A stretch of DNA of 31,740 nt from the NCBI RefSeq assembly GCF_036387535.1, contig NZ_DASVTO010000134.1, forward strand, positions 1 through 31,740, in the 5' to 3' direction. Positions 6,629 to 15,531 of the stretch are shown one piece after another. The notes beneath the pieces were generated by a model. That model was not told the DNA's origin. It was given only the letters and a program-made list of their open reading frames with translations, and did not search any database. Numbering within the stretch: position 1 is the stretch's first letter; every line of letters begins with the position of its first letter. Both the position numbers and the translations under genes were made by a program. Origin of the DNA: Sphingomonas_R sp036387535. Its GTDB lineage: Bacteria; Pseudomonadota; Alphaproteobacteria; Sphingomonadales; Sphingomonadaceae.

Positions 6629-8769
6629 CCACCGCAGGCGGCGGGATCGACGGACGGCTGCTGTTCGCGCCGGCCGGCGATGTCCAGCGGATCGAGACGC
6701 ATCTCGCCTTTTCCGGCGCGCGGCTGGCGGCGGCGGTGCCGGTACAGGTGCGGCGCGGCAAGCTGGACGCGGTGCTGTTGCTCGACCCGGCGGGACCATC
6801 GGTGGAGGGCACGGCGTCGGCGGCAGGGGCGCGGCGCGGCGATGTGTCGATCGCGCGGATCGCGGGCAGCGCGTCGCTGCGCGCCGGGCGCGGGACGGTG
6901 ACGGCGTCGGTCGCGGGATCGCGCGGGCGCACCTTCGCATTCCAGACGACTGCACAGGTGACGCCGGACCGGATCAGCGTGCGCGGTGCGGGTACGCTGG
7001 ACCGCAAGCCGTTGCGCCTGACCGCGCCGGCGATGTTGACGCGCACTGGCGACGGGTGGCAGGTCGCGCCGTCGACACTGGCCTATGACGGCGGGACGGT
7101 GACGGTGGCGGGCGGGTTCGGCACCGGCCGGGCCACGATCGACGCGACGCTGGCGCGGATGCCGATGTCGCTGCTCGACCTGCTCTATCCCGACCTGGGG
7201 CTGAGCGGGCTGGCGAACGGGACGCTGACCTACCGCGTGCCCGGCGGGGGGCAGGCGCCCACCGGGCGCGCCGACCTGCGGATCCGCGGGTTGACGCGGT
7301 CCGGGCTGGTGTTGTCGTCGCGACCGATCGATGTCGGGCTGGCGATGGTCCTGAACGAACGCGGGCTGGCAGCACGGTCGGTGGTGGCGAGCGCGGGCAT
7401 GATCATCGGACGCGCGCAGGGGCGGATCGGGCCGTTGACGGCCGGAGCGTCGCTGTCGGATCGGATGCGGGCGGCGCCGATCTTTGCGCAGCTGCGCTAT
7501 ACCGGGCCGGCGGACACGCTGTGGCGGCTGACCGGAGTCGAGACGATCGACCTGTCCGGACCGGTCGCGGTCGGGGCCGATATCGGCGGGCGGTTGTCCG
7601 ACCCGGTGATCCGCGGATCGATCCGCACCGATGGCGCGCGGCTGGAAAGCGCGGTGACGGGAACGGTGGTGCAGGGAATCGTGGCGGCCGGGCGGTTCAA
7701 CGGATCGCGGCTGGTGCTCGACAGTTTCCGGGGCGCGACGCCGCGTGGCGGCAGCGTGTCGGGCCATGCCCTGTTCGAACTGGCGGCGGCCAACGGCTTC
7801 GGCATGGACATCGCGCTGGATGCCGACAAGGCGGTGCTGCTGGCGCGCGACGATATCGGCGCGACGGTGACCGGGCCGCTGCGCATCCAGTCCGACGGCG
7901 CGGGCGGTACGATATCGGGCACGGTGCGGCTGGATCAGTCGCGCTATCGCCTGGGTCGTGCGGCGGCAGCATCGATCCCGCGGCTGAAGGTGCGGGAGAT
8001 CAACCAGGCGGACGACGCGCCGGACCTGCCGCCGCCATCGGCGCCGTGGCGGCTGAACCTGACCGCCGATGCGCGCAACCGGCTGGCGGTCAGCGGGCTG
8101 GGGCTGGACAGTGAATGGCGGGCGCGACTGGGGATCCAGGGCACCGTGGAAAGCCCGCAGATCACCGGACGTGCCGACATGCTGCGCGGCAATTACGAAT
8201 TTGCCGGGCGGCGGTTCGACATCGACCGCGGGGCAATCCGTTTCCAGGGGGAAAGTCCGGTCGATCCGGCGCTGGATATCGTTGCCAACGCCAATCTTCA
8301 GGGGTTGAGCGCATCGATCCGGGTATCGGGCACCGGCCTGCGTCCGCAGGTCGATTTCACGAGCGTGCCGGCGTTGCCGGAGGATGAACTGCTGTCGCGG
8401 TTGCTGTTCGGGTCGTCGATCACCAACCTGTCCGCGCCCGAGGCCCTGCAACTGGCGGCGGCGGTCGCGTCGCTACGCGAGGGTGGGGCCGGGGGCATGA
8501 CCAACCTGAACCCGATCAACGCGATCCGGCGCGTGGCGGGGCTTGACCGGCTCCGTATCCTGCCCGCCGATGTCGCGACCGGGCAGGGGACGTCGGTGGC
8601 GGCCGGCAAATATATCGGGCGGCGGACCTATGTGGAGGTCATCACCGATGGCCAGGGCTATAGCGCCACCCGGCTGGAGTTCCAGATCACGCGCTGGCTG
8701 TCGCTGCTGTCGACGATTTCCACCGTGGGCCGGCAAAGCGCCAACGTGCGGGTGTCAAAGGATTATTGA
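6544..8769 (+). CDS. tamB: TamB, C-terminal part with the conserved TamB domain (DUF490)
   Basis: This is the continuation of tamB in the next frame. The frame is open from 6484; a GTG at 6544 is the first plausible internal start but has no clear ribosome binding site, so it is probably not an independent gene. The first residues (RVAALDVSGT) fit a TamB strand repeat. The last 370 residues or so are the conserved TamB domain: a GNYEFAGRRFDIDRGAI strand, then PALPEDELLSRLLFG, the Leu/Ala-rich helix after SAPEALQLAAAV, and a barrel-like ending VGRQSANVRVSKDY. That domain contacts TamA at the outer membrane. If the shift is real, export through TamAB should be impaired; if it is a sequence error, the gene is normal. 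It ends 4 bases before the convergent MFS gene. Confidence 0.85.
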   Translation: MRVAALDVSGTTASGALRSDPGGFTGTLTTAGGGIDGRLLFAPAGDVQRIETHLAFSGARLAAAVPVQVRRGKLDAVLLLDPAGPSVEGTASAAGARRGDVSIARIAGSASLRAGRGTVTASVAGSRGRTFAFQTTAQVTPDRISVRGAGTLDRKPLRLTAPAMLTRTGDGWQVAPSTLAYDGGTVTVAGGFGTGRATIDATLARMPMSLLDLLYPDLGLSGLANGTLTYRVPGGGQAPTGRADLRIRGLTRSGLVLSSRPIDVGLAMVLNERGLAARSVVASAGMIIGRAQGRIGPLTAGASLSDRMRAAPIFAQLRYTGPADTLWRLTGVETIDLSGPVAVGADIGGRLSDPVIRGSIRTDGARLESAVTGTVVQGIVAAGRFNGSRLVLDSFRGATPRGGSVSGHALFELAAANGFGMDIALDADKAVLLARDDIGATVTGPLRIQSDGAGGTISGTVRLDQSRYRLGRAAAASIPRLKVREINQADDAPDLPPPSAPWRLNLTADARNRLAVSGLGLDSEWRARLGIQGTVESPQITGRADMLRGNYEFAGRRFDIDRGAIRFQGESPVDPALDIVANANLQGLSASIRVSGTGLRPQVDFTSVPALPEDELLSRLLFGSSITNLSAPEALQLAAAVASLREGGAGGMTNLNPINAIRRVAGLDRLRILPADVATGQGTSVAAGKYIGRRTYVEVITDGQGYSATRLEFQITRWLSLLSTISTVGRQSANVRVSKDY

Positions 8770-8773
8770 ATGA

Positions 8774-10030
8774 TCAGGCGGTGACGCCGACCGGTGCGTT
8801 GTGCGGGCGGAACAGCTGGCCCCGTTCCACGACGAACACCACGATCAGCGACAGGCATCCCGTCAGGAAGAACCCCGCCGCCACCGGAACCGTGGTGCCG
8901 TCGAAACTCTGCCCGATGCCGAGCCCGACCAGCGCGCCGGCGGTGGTCGACAGGAACCCCTGCATCGATGAGGCGGTGCCGGCGATGTGGCCGACCGGCT
9001 CCATCGCCATCGATCCGAAGTTGGAGGTCGCCAGCGCGAAGCATCCCATGGTGCCGGCCAGCAACACGGCGAAGCTGAGCACGGTTTCGTGCCCCGAGGC
9101 GGCCATCGCGAGATGCAGCCCGCTGATCGCGATGAAGGCGAGCAGCGCGGTGTGCGATACCAGGCGGGTGCCGAGGCGTTCGACAATCTGCGAATTGAAG
9201 AAGGAGCCGACCGCCATCGTGCCGGCCGTGGCGGCGAAGACGGTGGTGAAGATCGCCGGGCGGTGGAACACGTCGGTGAAGATCTGCTGCACCGAATTGA
9301 TGTACCCCATCAACCCGCCCATCAGGAGCGACGTGGCTAGGGTGTAGCCAAGCGCATAGCGATTGGTGACGACTTCGCGCGCGGCGGCGAGGATCGATTG
9401 CACCGCGATCGGGCGGCGATAATCCGCATGCAGCGTTTCCGGCAGCCGGAAGAATCCCCACAGCACCACGGTGAGCGCGAATGCCCCGAGGAAATAGAAG
9501 ATCCACGGCCATGGCCCGGCCAGCAGGATGATCTGGCCGATGCTGGGCGCCAGGATCGGAACCGCGAGGAAGACGATGAAGCTGAGCGACATCACGCGCG
9601 CCATCTGACGCCCGGAATAGCAATCGCGCACGATCGAAATCGCGAGCACGCGTGACGACGCCGCGACGATGCCCTGGATCAGCCGCGCCGCGATGATCGT
9701 CGCAAAATTGGTCGCGAAGGTTGCCGCGACACTGGCCAGCGCGAACAGGGTCAGGCTGACCAACAGCACAGGGCGACGGCCCACCCGATCGGACAGCGGC
9801 CCATAAGCAAGCTGCGCGGCGCCGAAGCCGAAGACATAGGCCGCGATGATGAACTGCCGCTGATTTTCGATGGTGATGCCGAGCGCGTCCGACATGGCCG
9901 GAAGCGCCGGCAGCATGATGTCGATCCCAAGCGCATTGACGGCCATCAACGCCGCCACGAACCCGACAAATTGTCGAAAGCCCATGCCGGGATGAGCCGG
10001 CCCGCCGTGGCGGGTGCTGGATGTAATCAT
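8774..10030 (-). CDS. Bcr/CflA-type MFS multidrug efflux transporter
   Basis: This is an inner-membrane proton-coupled exporter of the major facilitator superfamily, drug:H+ antiporter (12-helix) group. The protein is 418 residues from the ATG at 10030, chosen because GAAGGT lies 6 bases upstream; an upstream start at 10057 lacks one. About twelve hydrophobic segments are visible. The loop 2-3 signature reads YGPLSDRVGRRPVLL, and helix 1 has the NALGIDIMLPALPAM pattern with an Asp, typical of Bcr/CflA (bicyclomycin/chloramphenicol-type) proteins. Helix 5 has the antiporter-like VPILAPSIGQ. The substrate cannot be read from sequence. It stands alone between tamB (convergent) and a secreted-protein gene; no regulator gene is adjacent. 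Confidence 0.9.
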   Translation of the reverse strand: MITSSTRHGGPAHPGMGFRQFVGFVAALMAVNALGIDIMLPALPAMSDALGITIENQRQFIIAAYVFGFGAAQLAYGPLSDRVGRRPVLLVSLTLFALASVAATFATNFATIIAARLIQGIVAASSRVLAISIVRDCYSGRQMARVMSLSFIVFLAVPILAPSIGQIILLAGPWPWIFYFLGAFALTVVLWGFFRLPETLHADYRRPIAVQSILAAAREVVTNRYALGYTLATSLLMGGLMGYINSVQQIFTDVFHRPAIFTTVFAATAGTMAVGSFFNSQIVERLGTRLVSHTALLAFIAISGLHLAMAASGHETVLSFAVLLAGTMGCFALATSNFGSMAMEPVGHIAGTASSMQGFLSTTAGALVGLGIGQSFDGTTVPVAAGFFLTGCLSLIVVFVVERGQLFRPHNAPVGVTA

Positions 10031-10103
10031 CGATAGACCTTCGCTGCGTTGCAGCAAAATAGGCCCTGGCCAGCGGCGCTACAAGCCCCGCGCCGGCGAT
10101 CGA

Positions 10104-10553
10104 TCAGTTGCCGCTGCCAAGGACCTGCCCCGATGGCTGGCCGGCGTTGGACAGGGTGGTGCCAGCGGAAAGCCCGCTGACACTGGCGCTGCCGCTGGAA
10201 ATCCCGCTGGCCGAAGACCCGGTGTAGCCCGCGCTGCCGGTGGCGAGACGTGTATCCAGCCGTGACGCGCTACCGAGCCGCGCACGGGAATTGACCCGCG
10301 CACTGAGCGACGATTGTCCGCCGATCGGCGTGCCGGGCTGTCCGAAGCTGGTGCCGCCGACACCCGGCAAGGCGGTGGTGCCGCCCGCCGTCGAGTTGCC
10401 CGACAGGCTGCCGCTGCCGAGACCGACGCCAAGGCTGGAGCCCGCGGACGTCGCGCTGCTGGTGCTTGCCCCGGGCGTGGTGCTGCCGGCGACCTGTGCG
10501 GTGGCGGGGGCGGTGGCAAGGAGCAGGAGGGAAGCGATGGCGGTGCGCTGCAT
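10104..10553 (-). CDS. Secreted Ser/Gly-rich low-complexity protein (149 aa)
   Basis: This is an unknown exported protein. The start at 10553 has GGAGA 6 bases upstream. A clear signal peptide (MQRTAIASLLLLATAPATAQ, cleavage likely after AQ) is followed by a mature part of about 129 residues. That part is dominated by Ser, Gly, Thr and Ala in loosely repeated patterns such as SGSLSGNSTAGG and SGSASVSGLSAG, with a short Arg-containing centre (ARVNSRARLGSASRLDTRL). No enzyme motif is present. The composition suggests an unfolded or surface-associated periplasmic protein. It lies downstream of the glnA terminator (10636-10668), so it probably has its own promoter in 10554-10635; I see no convincing match there. 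Confidence 0.7.
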   Translation of the reverse strand: MQRTAIASLLLLATAPATAQVAGSTTPGASTSSATSAGSSLGVGLGSGSLSGNSTAGGTTALPGVGGTSFGQPGTPIGGQSSLSARVNSRARLGSASRLDTRLATGSAGYTGSSASGISSGSASVSGLSAGTTLSNAGQPSGQVLGSGN

Positions 10554-10635
10554 GGACTGTCTCCGAAGGCGTTTCCCCGGCATAACCGTGCAGCGGCTGC
10601 GCAAGTTCCGGCGTGATCATTTTCCGGGCGCAATG

Positions 10636-10668
10636 AAAAACCCCCGATCCCGGGTGGGATCGGGGGTT
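10636..10668 (-). terminator. Rho-independent terminator of glnA
   Basis: A perfect 13-base-pair stem (10639-10651 with 10656-10668, AACCCCCGATCCC arm) with a 4-base loop is followed on the minus strand by TTTTT (10636-10640). It lies 23 bases after the glnA stop, as expected for a strong intrinsic terminator. Confidence 0.93.
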
Positions 10669-10691
10669 GCGCCTTCCGGGACGTCTGGGGA

Positions 10692-12104
10692 TCAGGCCGA
10701 GTAGTACATGTCGAATTCGACCGGGCTGGGGGTCATTTCCCAGCGCGCGACTTCGTGCCACTTCAGTTCGATATAGGCGTCGATCTGGTCGTCGGTGAAG
10801 ACGCCGCCCTTGGTGAGGAAGGTACGGTTCTTGTCGAGCGTTTCGAGCGCTTCGCGCAGCGAGGCGCAGACCGTCGGGATGTTCTTCAACTCTTCGGCCG
10901 GCAGGTCGTAGAGATTCTTGTCCATCGCCTCGCCTGGATGGATCTTGTTGTCGATCCCGTCCAGGCCCGCCATCAGCAGCGCCGCATAGCAGAGATAGGG
11001 ATTGGCGGTCGCGTCCGGGAAGCGGACCTCGACCCGCTTCGCCTTGGCGCCGGTGCCGTAGGGGATGCGGCACGATGCCGAGCGGTTGCGCGCGGAATAG
11101 GCGAGCAGGACGGGGGCTTCATAGCCCGGAACCAGCCGCTTGTAGCTGTTGGTCGACGGGTTGGTGAAGGCGTTCAAGGCCTTGGCATGCTTGATGATGC
11201 CGCCGATGAAGTAGAGTGCCAGGTCCGACAGCCCGGCATACCCGTTGCCGGCGAACAGCGGCGTGCCCTTGTCCCAGATCGACAGATGGGTGTGCATGCC
11301 CGAGCCATTATCTTCCTTGATCGGCTTCGGCATGAAGGTCGCGGTCTTGCCATAGGCATGCGCGACCTGGTGGACGACATATTTGTAGACCTGCATCCGG
11401 TCCGCGGTCTGTGTCAGCGTGCCATAGGTCAGGCCGAGTTCGTGCTGCGCGGCGGCGACCTCATGATGGTGCTTATCCATCGGCAGGCCCATTTCCAGCA
11501 TGGTCGATACCATTTCGCCGCGGATGTCGACGGCGCTGTCGACCGGCGCGACCGGGAAATAGCCGCCCTTGGCGCGCGGGCGGTGGCCCATATTGCCGCC
11601 TTCATATTCGCGGCCGGTGTTGCCGGGCAGTTCGATGTCGTCGATCTTGTAATAGCTTGTGGCGTAGCTGTTCTCGAACCGGACGTCGTCGAACAGGAAG
11701 AATTCGGCCTCCGGCCCGATGTAGACGGTGTCGCCGATACCGAGCGACGCGGTGTAGGCTTCCGCACGCTTCGCCGTGGAACGCGGATCGCGGGCATAGA
11801 GTTCGCCCGACACGGGATCGACGATGTCGCAGATCAGGATCAGCATCGGGGTCGCCGAGAACGGGTCGACGTAGATGGCATCCAGATCCGGCTTCAGGAT
11901 CATGTCCGATTCGTTGATCGCCTTCCAGCCCTCGATCGAGGAGCCGTCGAACATGAATCCATCATTCAGTTCGTCGTCGGTGACGACGTTCTGGCACATG
12001 GTCAGATGCTGCCACTTACCCTTGGGATCGGTGAAGCGGAGATCGACCCATTCAATCTCCTTGTCCTTGATCATCTTCAGAACGTCGGATGCCGTGTTGG
12101 CCAT
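10692..12104 (-). CDS. glnA: Glutamine synthetase, type I (GSI-beta)
   Basis: This enzyme makes glutamine from glutamate, ammonia and ATP, the main route of ammonia assimilation. The 470-residue length matches the bacterial dodecameric enzyme. Visible motifs are the N-terminal FMFDGSSIEGW, the metal and ATP-site segments GPEAEFFLFD and KPIKEDNGSGMHTH, and NRSASCRIP. Tyr399 in KNLYDLP is the adenylylation site that defines the GSI-beta form and is the target of GlnE. AAGGGAAAG upstream of the ATG at 12104 is the ribosome binding site. It follows glnB by 70 bases and probably shares its promoter; a strong terminator follows. Confidence 0.98.
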   Translation of the reverse strand: MANTASDVLKMIKDKEIEWVDLRFTDPKGKWQHLTMCQNVVTDDELNDGFMFDGSSIEGWKAINESDMILKPDLDAIYVDPFSATPMLILICDIVDPVSGELYARDPRSTAKRAEAYTASLGIGDTVYIGPEAEFFLFDDVRFENSYATSYYKIDDIELPGNTGREYEGGNMGHRPRAKGGYFPVAPVDSAVDIRGEMVSTMLEMGLPMDKHHHEVAAAQHELGLTYGTLTQTADRMQVYKYVVHQVAHAYGKTATFMPKPIKEDNGSGMHTHLSIWDKGTPLFAGNGYAGLSDLALYFIGGIIKHAKALNAFTNPSTNSYKRLVPGYEAPVLLAYSARNRSASCRIPYGTGAKAKRVEVRFPDATANPYLCYAALLMAGLDGIDNKIHPGEAMDKNLYDLPAEELKNIPTVCASLREALETLDKNRTFLTKGGVFTDDQIDAYIELKWHEVARWEMTPSPVEFDMYYSA

Positions 12105-12174
12105 GTGATGCTTTCCCTTGCGTTCGCTATGCCGATCCGGCCGATGGTGCGGCCGCCCGGCTCCCCCTTTGATA

Positions 12175-12513
12175 TCAGATCGCGTCCGAACCGCGTTCGC
12201 CCGTGCGGATGCGCAGTGCGGTTTCGACCGGCATGACGAAGATCTTGCCGTCGCCGATCCGTCCGGTCTGCGCCGCCTGTGCGATCGCTTCCACCACGCG
12301 GTCGGCCAGATGATCGTCGACGACGACCTCCAGTTTCACCTTCGGCAGGAAATCGACGACATATTCGGCGCCCCGATACAGTTCGGTATGCCCCTTCTGG
12401 CGCCCGAAGCCCTTGGCTTCGGTGACGGTGATGCCGGATACTCCCACGTCGTGGAGCGCCTCCTTCACCTCGTCGAGTTTGAAGGGTTTGATGATCGCTT
12501 CGATCTTCTTCAT
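12175..12513 (-). CDS. glnB: Nitrogen regulatory protein P-II
   Basis: P-II is a trimeric signal protein that senses 2-oxoglutarate and ATP/ADP, and glutamine through uridylylation. It controls GlnE, NtrB and hence GlnA. The 112-residue product starts at 12513 with AGGGAGGG ahead of the ATG; an in-frame ATG at 12552 is less likely. It begins MKKIEAIIKPFKLDEVKEAL. The T-loop reads GRQKGHTELYRGAEY with Tyr51 as the uridylylation site. KIGDGKIF-like GRIGDGKIFV and the C-terminal IRTGERG match the two P-II signature regions. The glnB-glnA order on one strand is the classic alphaproteobacterial arrangement. A sigma-54-like promoter is visible upstream. Confidence 0.97.
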   Translation of the reverse strand: MKKIEAIIKPFKLDEVKEALHDVGVSGITVTEAKGFGRQKGHTELYRGAEYVVDFLPKVKLEVVVDDHLADRVVEAIAQAAQTGRIGDGKIFVMPVETALRIRTGERGSDAI

Positions 12514-12547
12514 GGGCGTTCCCTCCCTAGAACGCGGGATCGCGTCC

Positions 12548-12563
12548 TTCAAATATCGTGCCA
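12548..12563 (-). promoter_or_regulatory. Sigma-54 (RpoN) promoter candidate for glnB-glnA
   Basis: On the minus strand the sequence reads TGGCACGATATTTGAA. It matches the -24/-12 consensus TGGCACG-N4-TTGCA except for one base in the -12 element (TTGAA). The spacing is exact. The start codon of glnB lies 34 bases downstream, leaving a short leader of about 20-25 bases. NtrC-activated, nitrogen-limited expression would fit the genes. No clear NtrC site was identified. Confidence 0.6.
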
Positions 12564-12706
12564 GCCCGGCAACCGCCGATCACAGGCGCGATGCTACCGC
12601 ACTGCGGCGCGGATTGCCACAAAACAGGGCAGCGGCAGGCGGCATGCCGTTAAAATGGGCACCACCGCCAATTGGGCACCACCGATCGCCGGCGCGTTAT
12701 ATCGCC

Positions 12707-13399
12707 ATGAACGAACGTCCGCCGGAGTGGCTGCACCCCCCCGACCTGAAGTCCGCCACCGCGATCCAGCGCGCGATCGCCGATGCCGTCGAACAGAGCG
12801 ACCGCATCGGCCCGGTCCGGCGCGTGGCCGGGGCGGATACATCGATGCGGTGGCGTGACAGCCATGGCCCGATCCACGCCGCGATCGCGCTGGACGACGG
12901 CACGGTCGGCGGGGCGACGCGCATCCCGCCCTTTCCCTATGTTCCGGGCTATCTGGGGTTCCGCGAATGTCCGGCGCTGACGGCGGCATGGGAGACGCTG
13001 GTGGAGAAGCCCGACCTGATCCTGGTGGACGGACAGGGGCGCGCGCACCCGCGACGCTGCGGCATCGCATGCCAGTTGGGCGTGTGGCTGGACGTCCCGA
13101 CGATCGGCGTGGCCAAGTCGTTGCTGTGCGGGCGGCAGGACGGCGTGCTGGGCGAGGCGGTGGGATCGACCGCGCCGATCGTCGACCGCGGCGAGGTGGT
13201 GGCGATGGCGCTCCGGCTGCGCGCGCGGGCGATGCCGGTCTATGTCAGCACCGGGCACCGGGTGTCGCTGGACAGCGCGGTAGCGCGGGTGCTGCGATTA
13301 TCGGATGGACGGCGCATCCCGCCGCCGGTGCGGGCGGCGCATGAAGCGGCCAATGCGATCCGGCGTGCGGCGGGGGTGGAAGACAGCATTCTACCATGA
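12707..13399 (+). CDS. nfi: Endonuclease V (deoxyinosine 3' endonuclease)
   Basis: This enzyme starts repair of deaminated adenine by nicking DNA one base 3' of deoxyinosine. The protein is 230 residues from the ATG at 12707, close to the family norm of about 220-235. Catalytic acids are visible as Asp44 in RVAGADTSM, Glu87 in YVPGYLGFRE, and Asp108 in LILVDGQGRAHPRRCG. The motif PTIGVAKS, which belongs to the conserved core, is also present. The ribosome binding site is weak. It is divergent from glnB; 193 bases separate the two starts and carry the glnB promoter. A dispersed palindromic repeat follows the stop codon directly. Confidence 0.95.
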   Translation: MNERPPEWLHPPDLKSATAIQRAIADAVEQSDRIGPVRRVAGADTSMRWRDSHGPIHAAIALDDGTVGGATRIPPFPYVPGYLGFRECPALTAAWETLVEKPDLILVDGQGRAHPRRCGIACQLGVWLDVPTIGVAKSLLCGRQDGVLGEAVGSTAPIVDRGEVVAMALRLRARAMPVYVSTGHRVSLDSAVARVLRLSDGRRIPPPVRAAHEAANAIRRAAGVEDSILP

Positions 13400-13484
13400 T
13401 CGTCATTCCGGCGAACGCCGGGGTCCCGTTGGGGTTGGCGGGGGCGCTTCACCTGAGCAAGGCCCGGCTTTCGCCGGGGCGACG
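13400..13484. repeat. Dispersed palindromic repeat, copy 1
   Basis: The ends form an imperfect inverted repeat (CCGGCGAACGCCGGGG at one side, CCCGGCTTTCGCCGGGG at the other). A very similar sequence in the same orientation lies at about 16946-17030: GCCGGGGTC.CGTT, GCGCTTC.CCTG, CCGGC.TTCGCCGG and CGACG are shared in order. This looks like a REP- or MITE-like intergenic element. It starts directly after the nfi stop codon and may also act in transcript ending. Confidence 0.7.
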
Positions 13485-13582
13485 GGATGGGACAGAGTTC
13501 GGGTATGACGGGACTGTGACGCCAGTTTCCCCCGCGCCCATGATCGGTTAGGGTGGCGGGCAGAAGAGGAAATCCGCGTTCC

Positions 13583-15520
13583 ATGTCCGCCATCCCGACC
13601 GACCGCCCGACGACACCGCTGCTCGATCTCGCTGCGACACCCGAAGCGCTCCGCCGCCTGAAACCGGAACAGCTGCGACAACTGGCGGACGAATTGCGGC
13701 AGGAAATGATCTCCGCCGTGGGGACGACGGGCGGGCATCTGGGATCCGGGCTGGGCGTGGTCGAACTGACCGTGGCGCTGCATTATGTGTTCGACACCCC
13801 GACCGACACACTGGTGTGGGATGTCGGGCACCAGGCCTATCCGCACAAGATCCTGACCGGGCGGCGCGACCGTATCCGCACGCTGCGCCAGGGCGGCGGA
13901 TTGTCGGGGTTCACCAAGCGCAGCGAAAGCCCGTACGATCCATTCGGCGCGGCGCATTCGTCGACGTCGATTTCGGCGGCGCTGGGCTTTGCGGTCGCCA
14001 ACAAATTGTCGGATCGGCCCGGCAAGGGCATTGCGGTGATCGGCGACGGCGCGATGTCGGCGGGCATGGCCTATGAAGCGATGAACAATGCGGCGCAGGC
14101 GGGCAACCGGCTGATCGTGATCCTGAACGACAACGACATGTCGATCGCGCCGCCGGTGGGCGCGCTGTCGGCCTATCTGGCCAAGACGATCTCGTCCGGC
14201 AGTTTCATGTCGGTGCGCGAAGGCCTGCGCAAGCTGGCGCGGCGGATGCCGCGGCCGTTGCACAGCGTGGCCAAGAAGGCGGAGGAATATGCGCGCGGCA
14301 TGGCGACCGGCGGCACCTTGTTCGAGGAACTGGGCTTCTATTATGTCGGGCCGGTCGACGGCCATAATCTCGACCAGCTGCTGCCCGTGCTGGAAAATGT
14401 GCGTGATGCGGAGACCGGCCCGATCCTGGTCCATGTCGTGACCAAGAAGGGCAAGGGCTATGCCCCGGCCGAGGCGGCATCCGACAAATATCACGGCGTG
14501 CAGACGTTCGACGTGGTGTCCGGCGTGCAGTCCAAGGCGCCGCCGGGGCCGCCCGCTTATCAGAACGTGTTCGGTGCGACGCTGACCGCCGAAGCGGCGC
14601 GCGATCCGCGGATCTGCGCGATCACCGCGGCGATGCCGTCGGGCACCGGGCTGGACAAGTTCGCCGGCGCCTATCCCGACCGCTTCTTCGACGTGGGGAT
14701 CGCCGAACAGCATGCGGTGACGTTCGCGGCCGGTTTGGCGGCGCAGGGCATGAAGCCGTTCTGCGCGATCTATTCGACGTTCCTGCAACGCGCCTATGAC
14801 CAGGTGGTGCATGATGTCGCGATCCAGAACCTGCCGGTGCGGTTCGCGATCGACCGGGCGGGACTGGTGGGCGCGGACGGCGCGACCCATGCCGGCAGTT
14901 TCGATGTCACCTACCTGTCGACCCTGCCCAATTTCGTGGTGATGGCGGCGGCGGACGAGGCCGAACTGGCGCATATGGTGCACACGATGGTGGCGCATGA
15001 CGGCGGCCCGATCGCGGTCCGCTATCCGCGCGGCAACGGCACCGGAGTCGCGATCCCTGCGGAACTGCAAAGGCTTGAGATCGGGCGCGGGCGGGTGGTG
15101 CGTGAAGGCAAGAAGGTCGCGATCCTGTCGCTGGGCACGCGCCTGACCGAAGCATCCAAGGCGGCGGATCAGCTGGATGCGATGGGACTGTCGACGACGG
15201 TGGCCGACCTGCGGTTCGCGAAGCCGCTGGACGAGGATCTGATCCGGCGGCTGCTGACCACGCATGACGTGGCGGTGACCGTGGAGGAGGGCGCGGTCGG
15301 CGGGCTTGGCGCGCATGTCCTGACGCTGGCGTCGGACGAAGGGCTGATCGACGGCGGGTTGAAGCTGCGCACGCTGCGCCTGCCCGATATCTTCCAGGAT
15401 CATGACAAACCCGATCGCCAATATGCGGAGGCGGGGCTGGACGCGGACGCGATCGTCGCGACAGTGACGGCGGCGTTACAGCGCAATTCCGGCGGGCTTG
15501 CGGAGGGTGCGCGCGCCTGA
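13583..15520 (+). CDS. dxs: 1-deoxy-D-xylulose-5-phosphate synthase
   Basis: This is the first enzyme of the MEP isoprenoid pathway: it joins pyruvate and glyceraldehyde 3-phosphate with thiamine diphosphate. In sphingomonads this feeds carotenoids, hopanoids and quinones. The 645-residue protein starts at an ATG at 13583 with AGAGGA 12 bases ahead. Visible motifs are His52 in GTTGGHLGSGLGV, the TPP/Mg motif GDGAMSAGMAYEAMNN through ILNDNDMSIAPPVG (about 154-190), and the transketolase-type DVGIAEQHAVTFAAGLA. The C-terminal transketolase domain follows (GTRLTEASKAADQL). In many alphaproteobacteria tlyA follows dxs directly; here a two-gene unit (15597-16918) and a repeat lie between. Confidence 0.98.
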   Translation: MSAIPTDRPTTPLLDLAATPEALRRLKPEQLRQLADELRQEMISAVGTTGGHLGSGLGVVELTVALHYVFDTPTDTLVWDVGHQAYPHKILTGRRDRIRTLRQGGGLSGFTKRSESPYDPFGAAHSSTSISAALGFAVANKLSDRPGKGIAVIGDGAMSAGMAYEAMNNAAQAGNRLIVILNDNDMSIAPPVGALSAYLAKTISSGSFMSVREGLRKLARRMPRPLHSVAKKAEEYARGMATGGTLFEELGFYYVGPVDGHNLDQLLPVLENVRDAETGPILVHVVTKKGKGYAPAEAASDKYHGVQTFDVVSGVQSKAPPGPPAYQNVFGATLTAEAARDPRICAITAAMPSGTGLDKFAGAYPDRFFDVGIAEQHAVTFAAGLAAQGMKPFCAIYSTFLQRAYDQVVHDVAIQNLPVRFAIDRAGLVGADGATHAGSFDVTYLSTLPNFVVMAAADEAELAHMVHTMVAHDGGPIAVRYPRGNGTGVAIPAELQRLEIGRGRVVREGKKVAILSLGTRLTEASKAADQLDAMGLSTTVADLRFAKPLDEDLIRRLLTTHDVAVTVEEGAVGGLGAHVLTLASDEGLIDGGLKLRTLRLPDIFQDHDKPDRQYAEAGLDADAIVATVTAALQRNSGGLAEGARA

Positions 15521-15531
15521 TTATTGGTTTC

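Noticed and set aside
6499..8451. A 650-codon minus-strand open frame opposite tamB, and a similar one at 4511-6256
   Set aside because: Both are Arg/Pro/Gln-rich antisense shadows; TamB motifs lie on the plus strand.
10755..12236. A 493-codon plus-strand open frame opposite glnA
   Set aside because: Antisense to a clear glutamine synthetase; no recognisable motif and no start signal.
13403..15421. A 672-codon open frame on the minus strand opposite dxs
   Set aside because: It is the mirror frame of a GC-rich gene. Its translation is Arg/His/Gln-rich without any family motif, while dxs is unmistakable on the plus strand.
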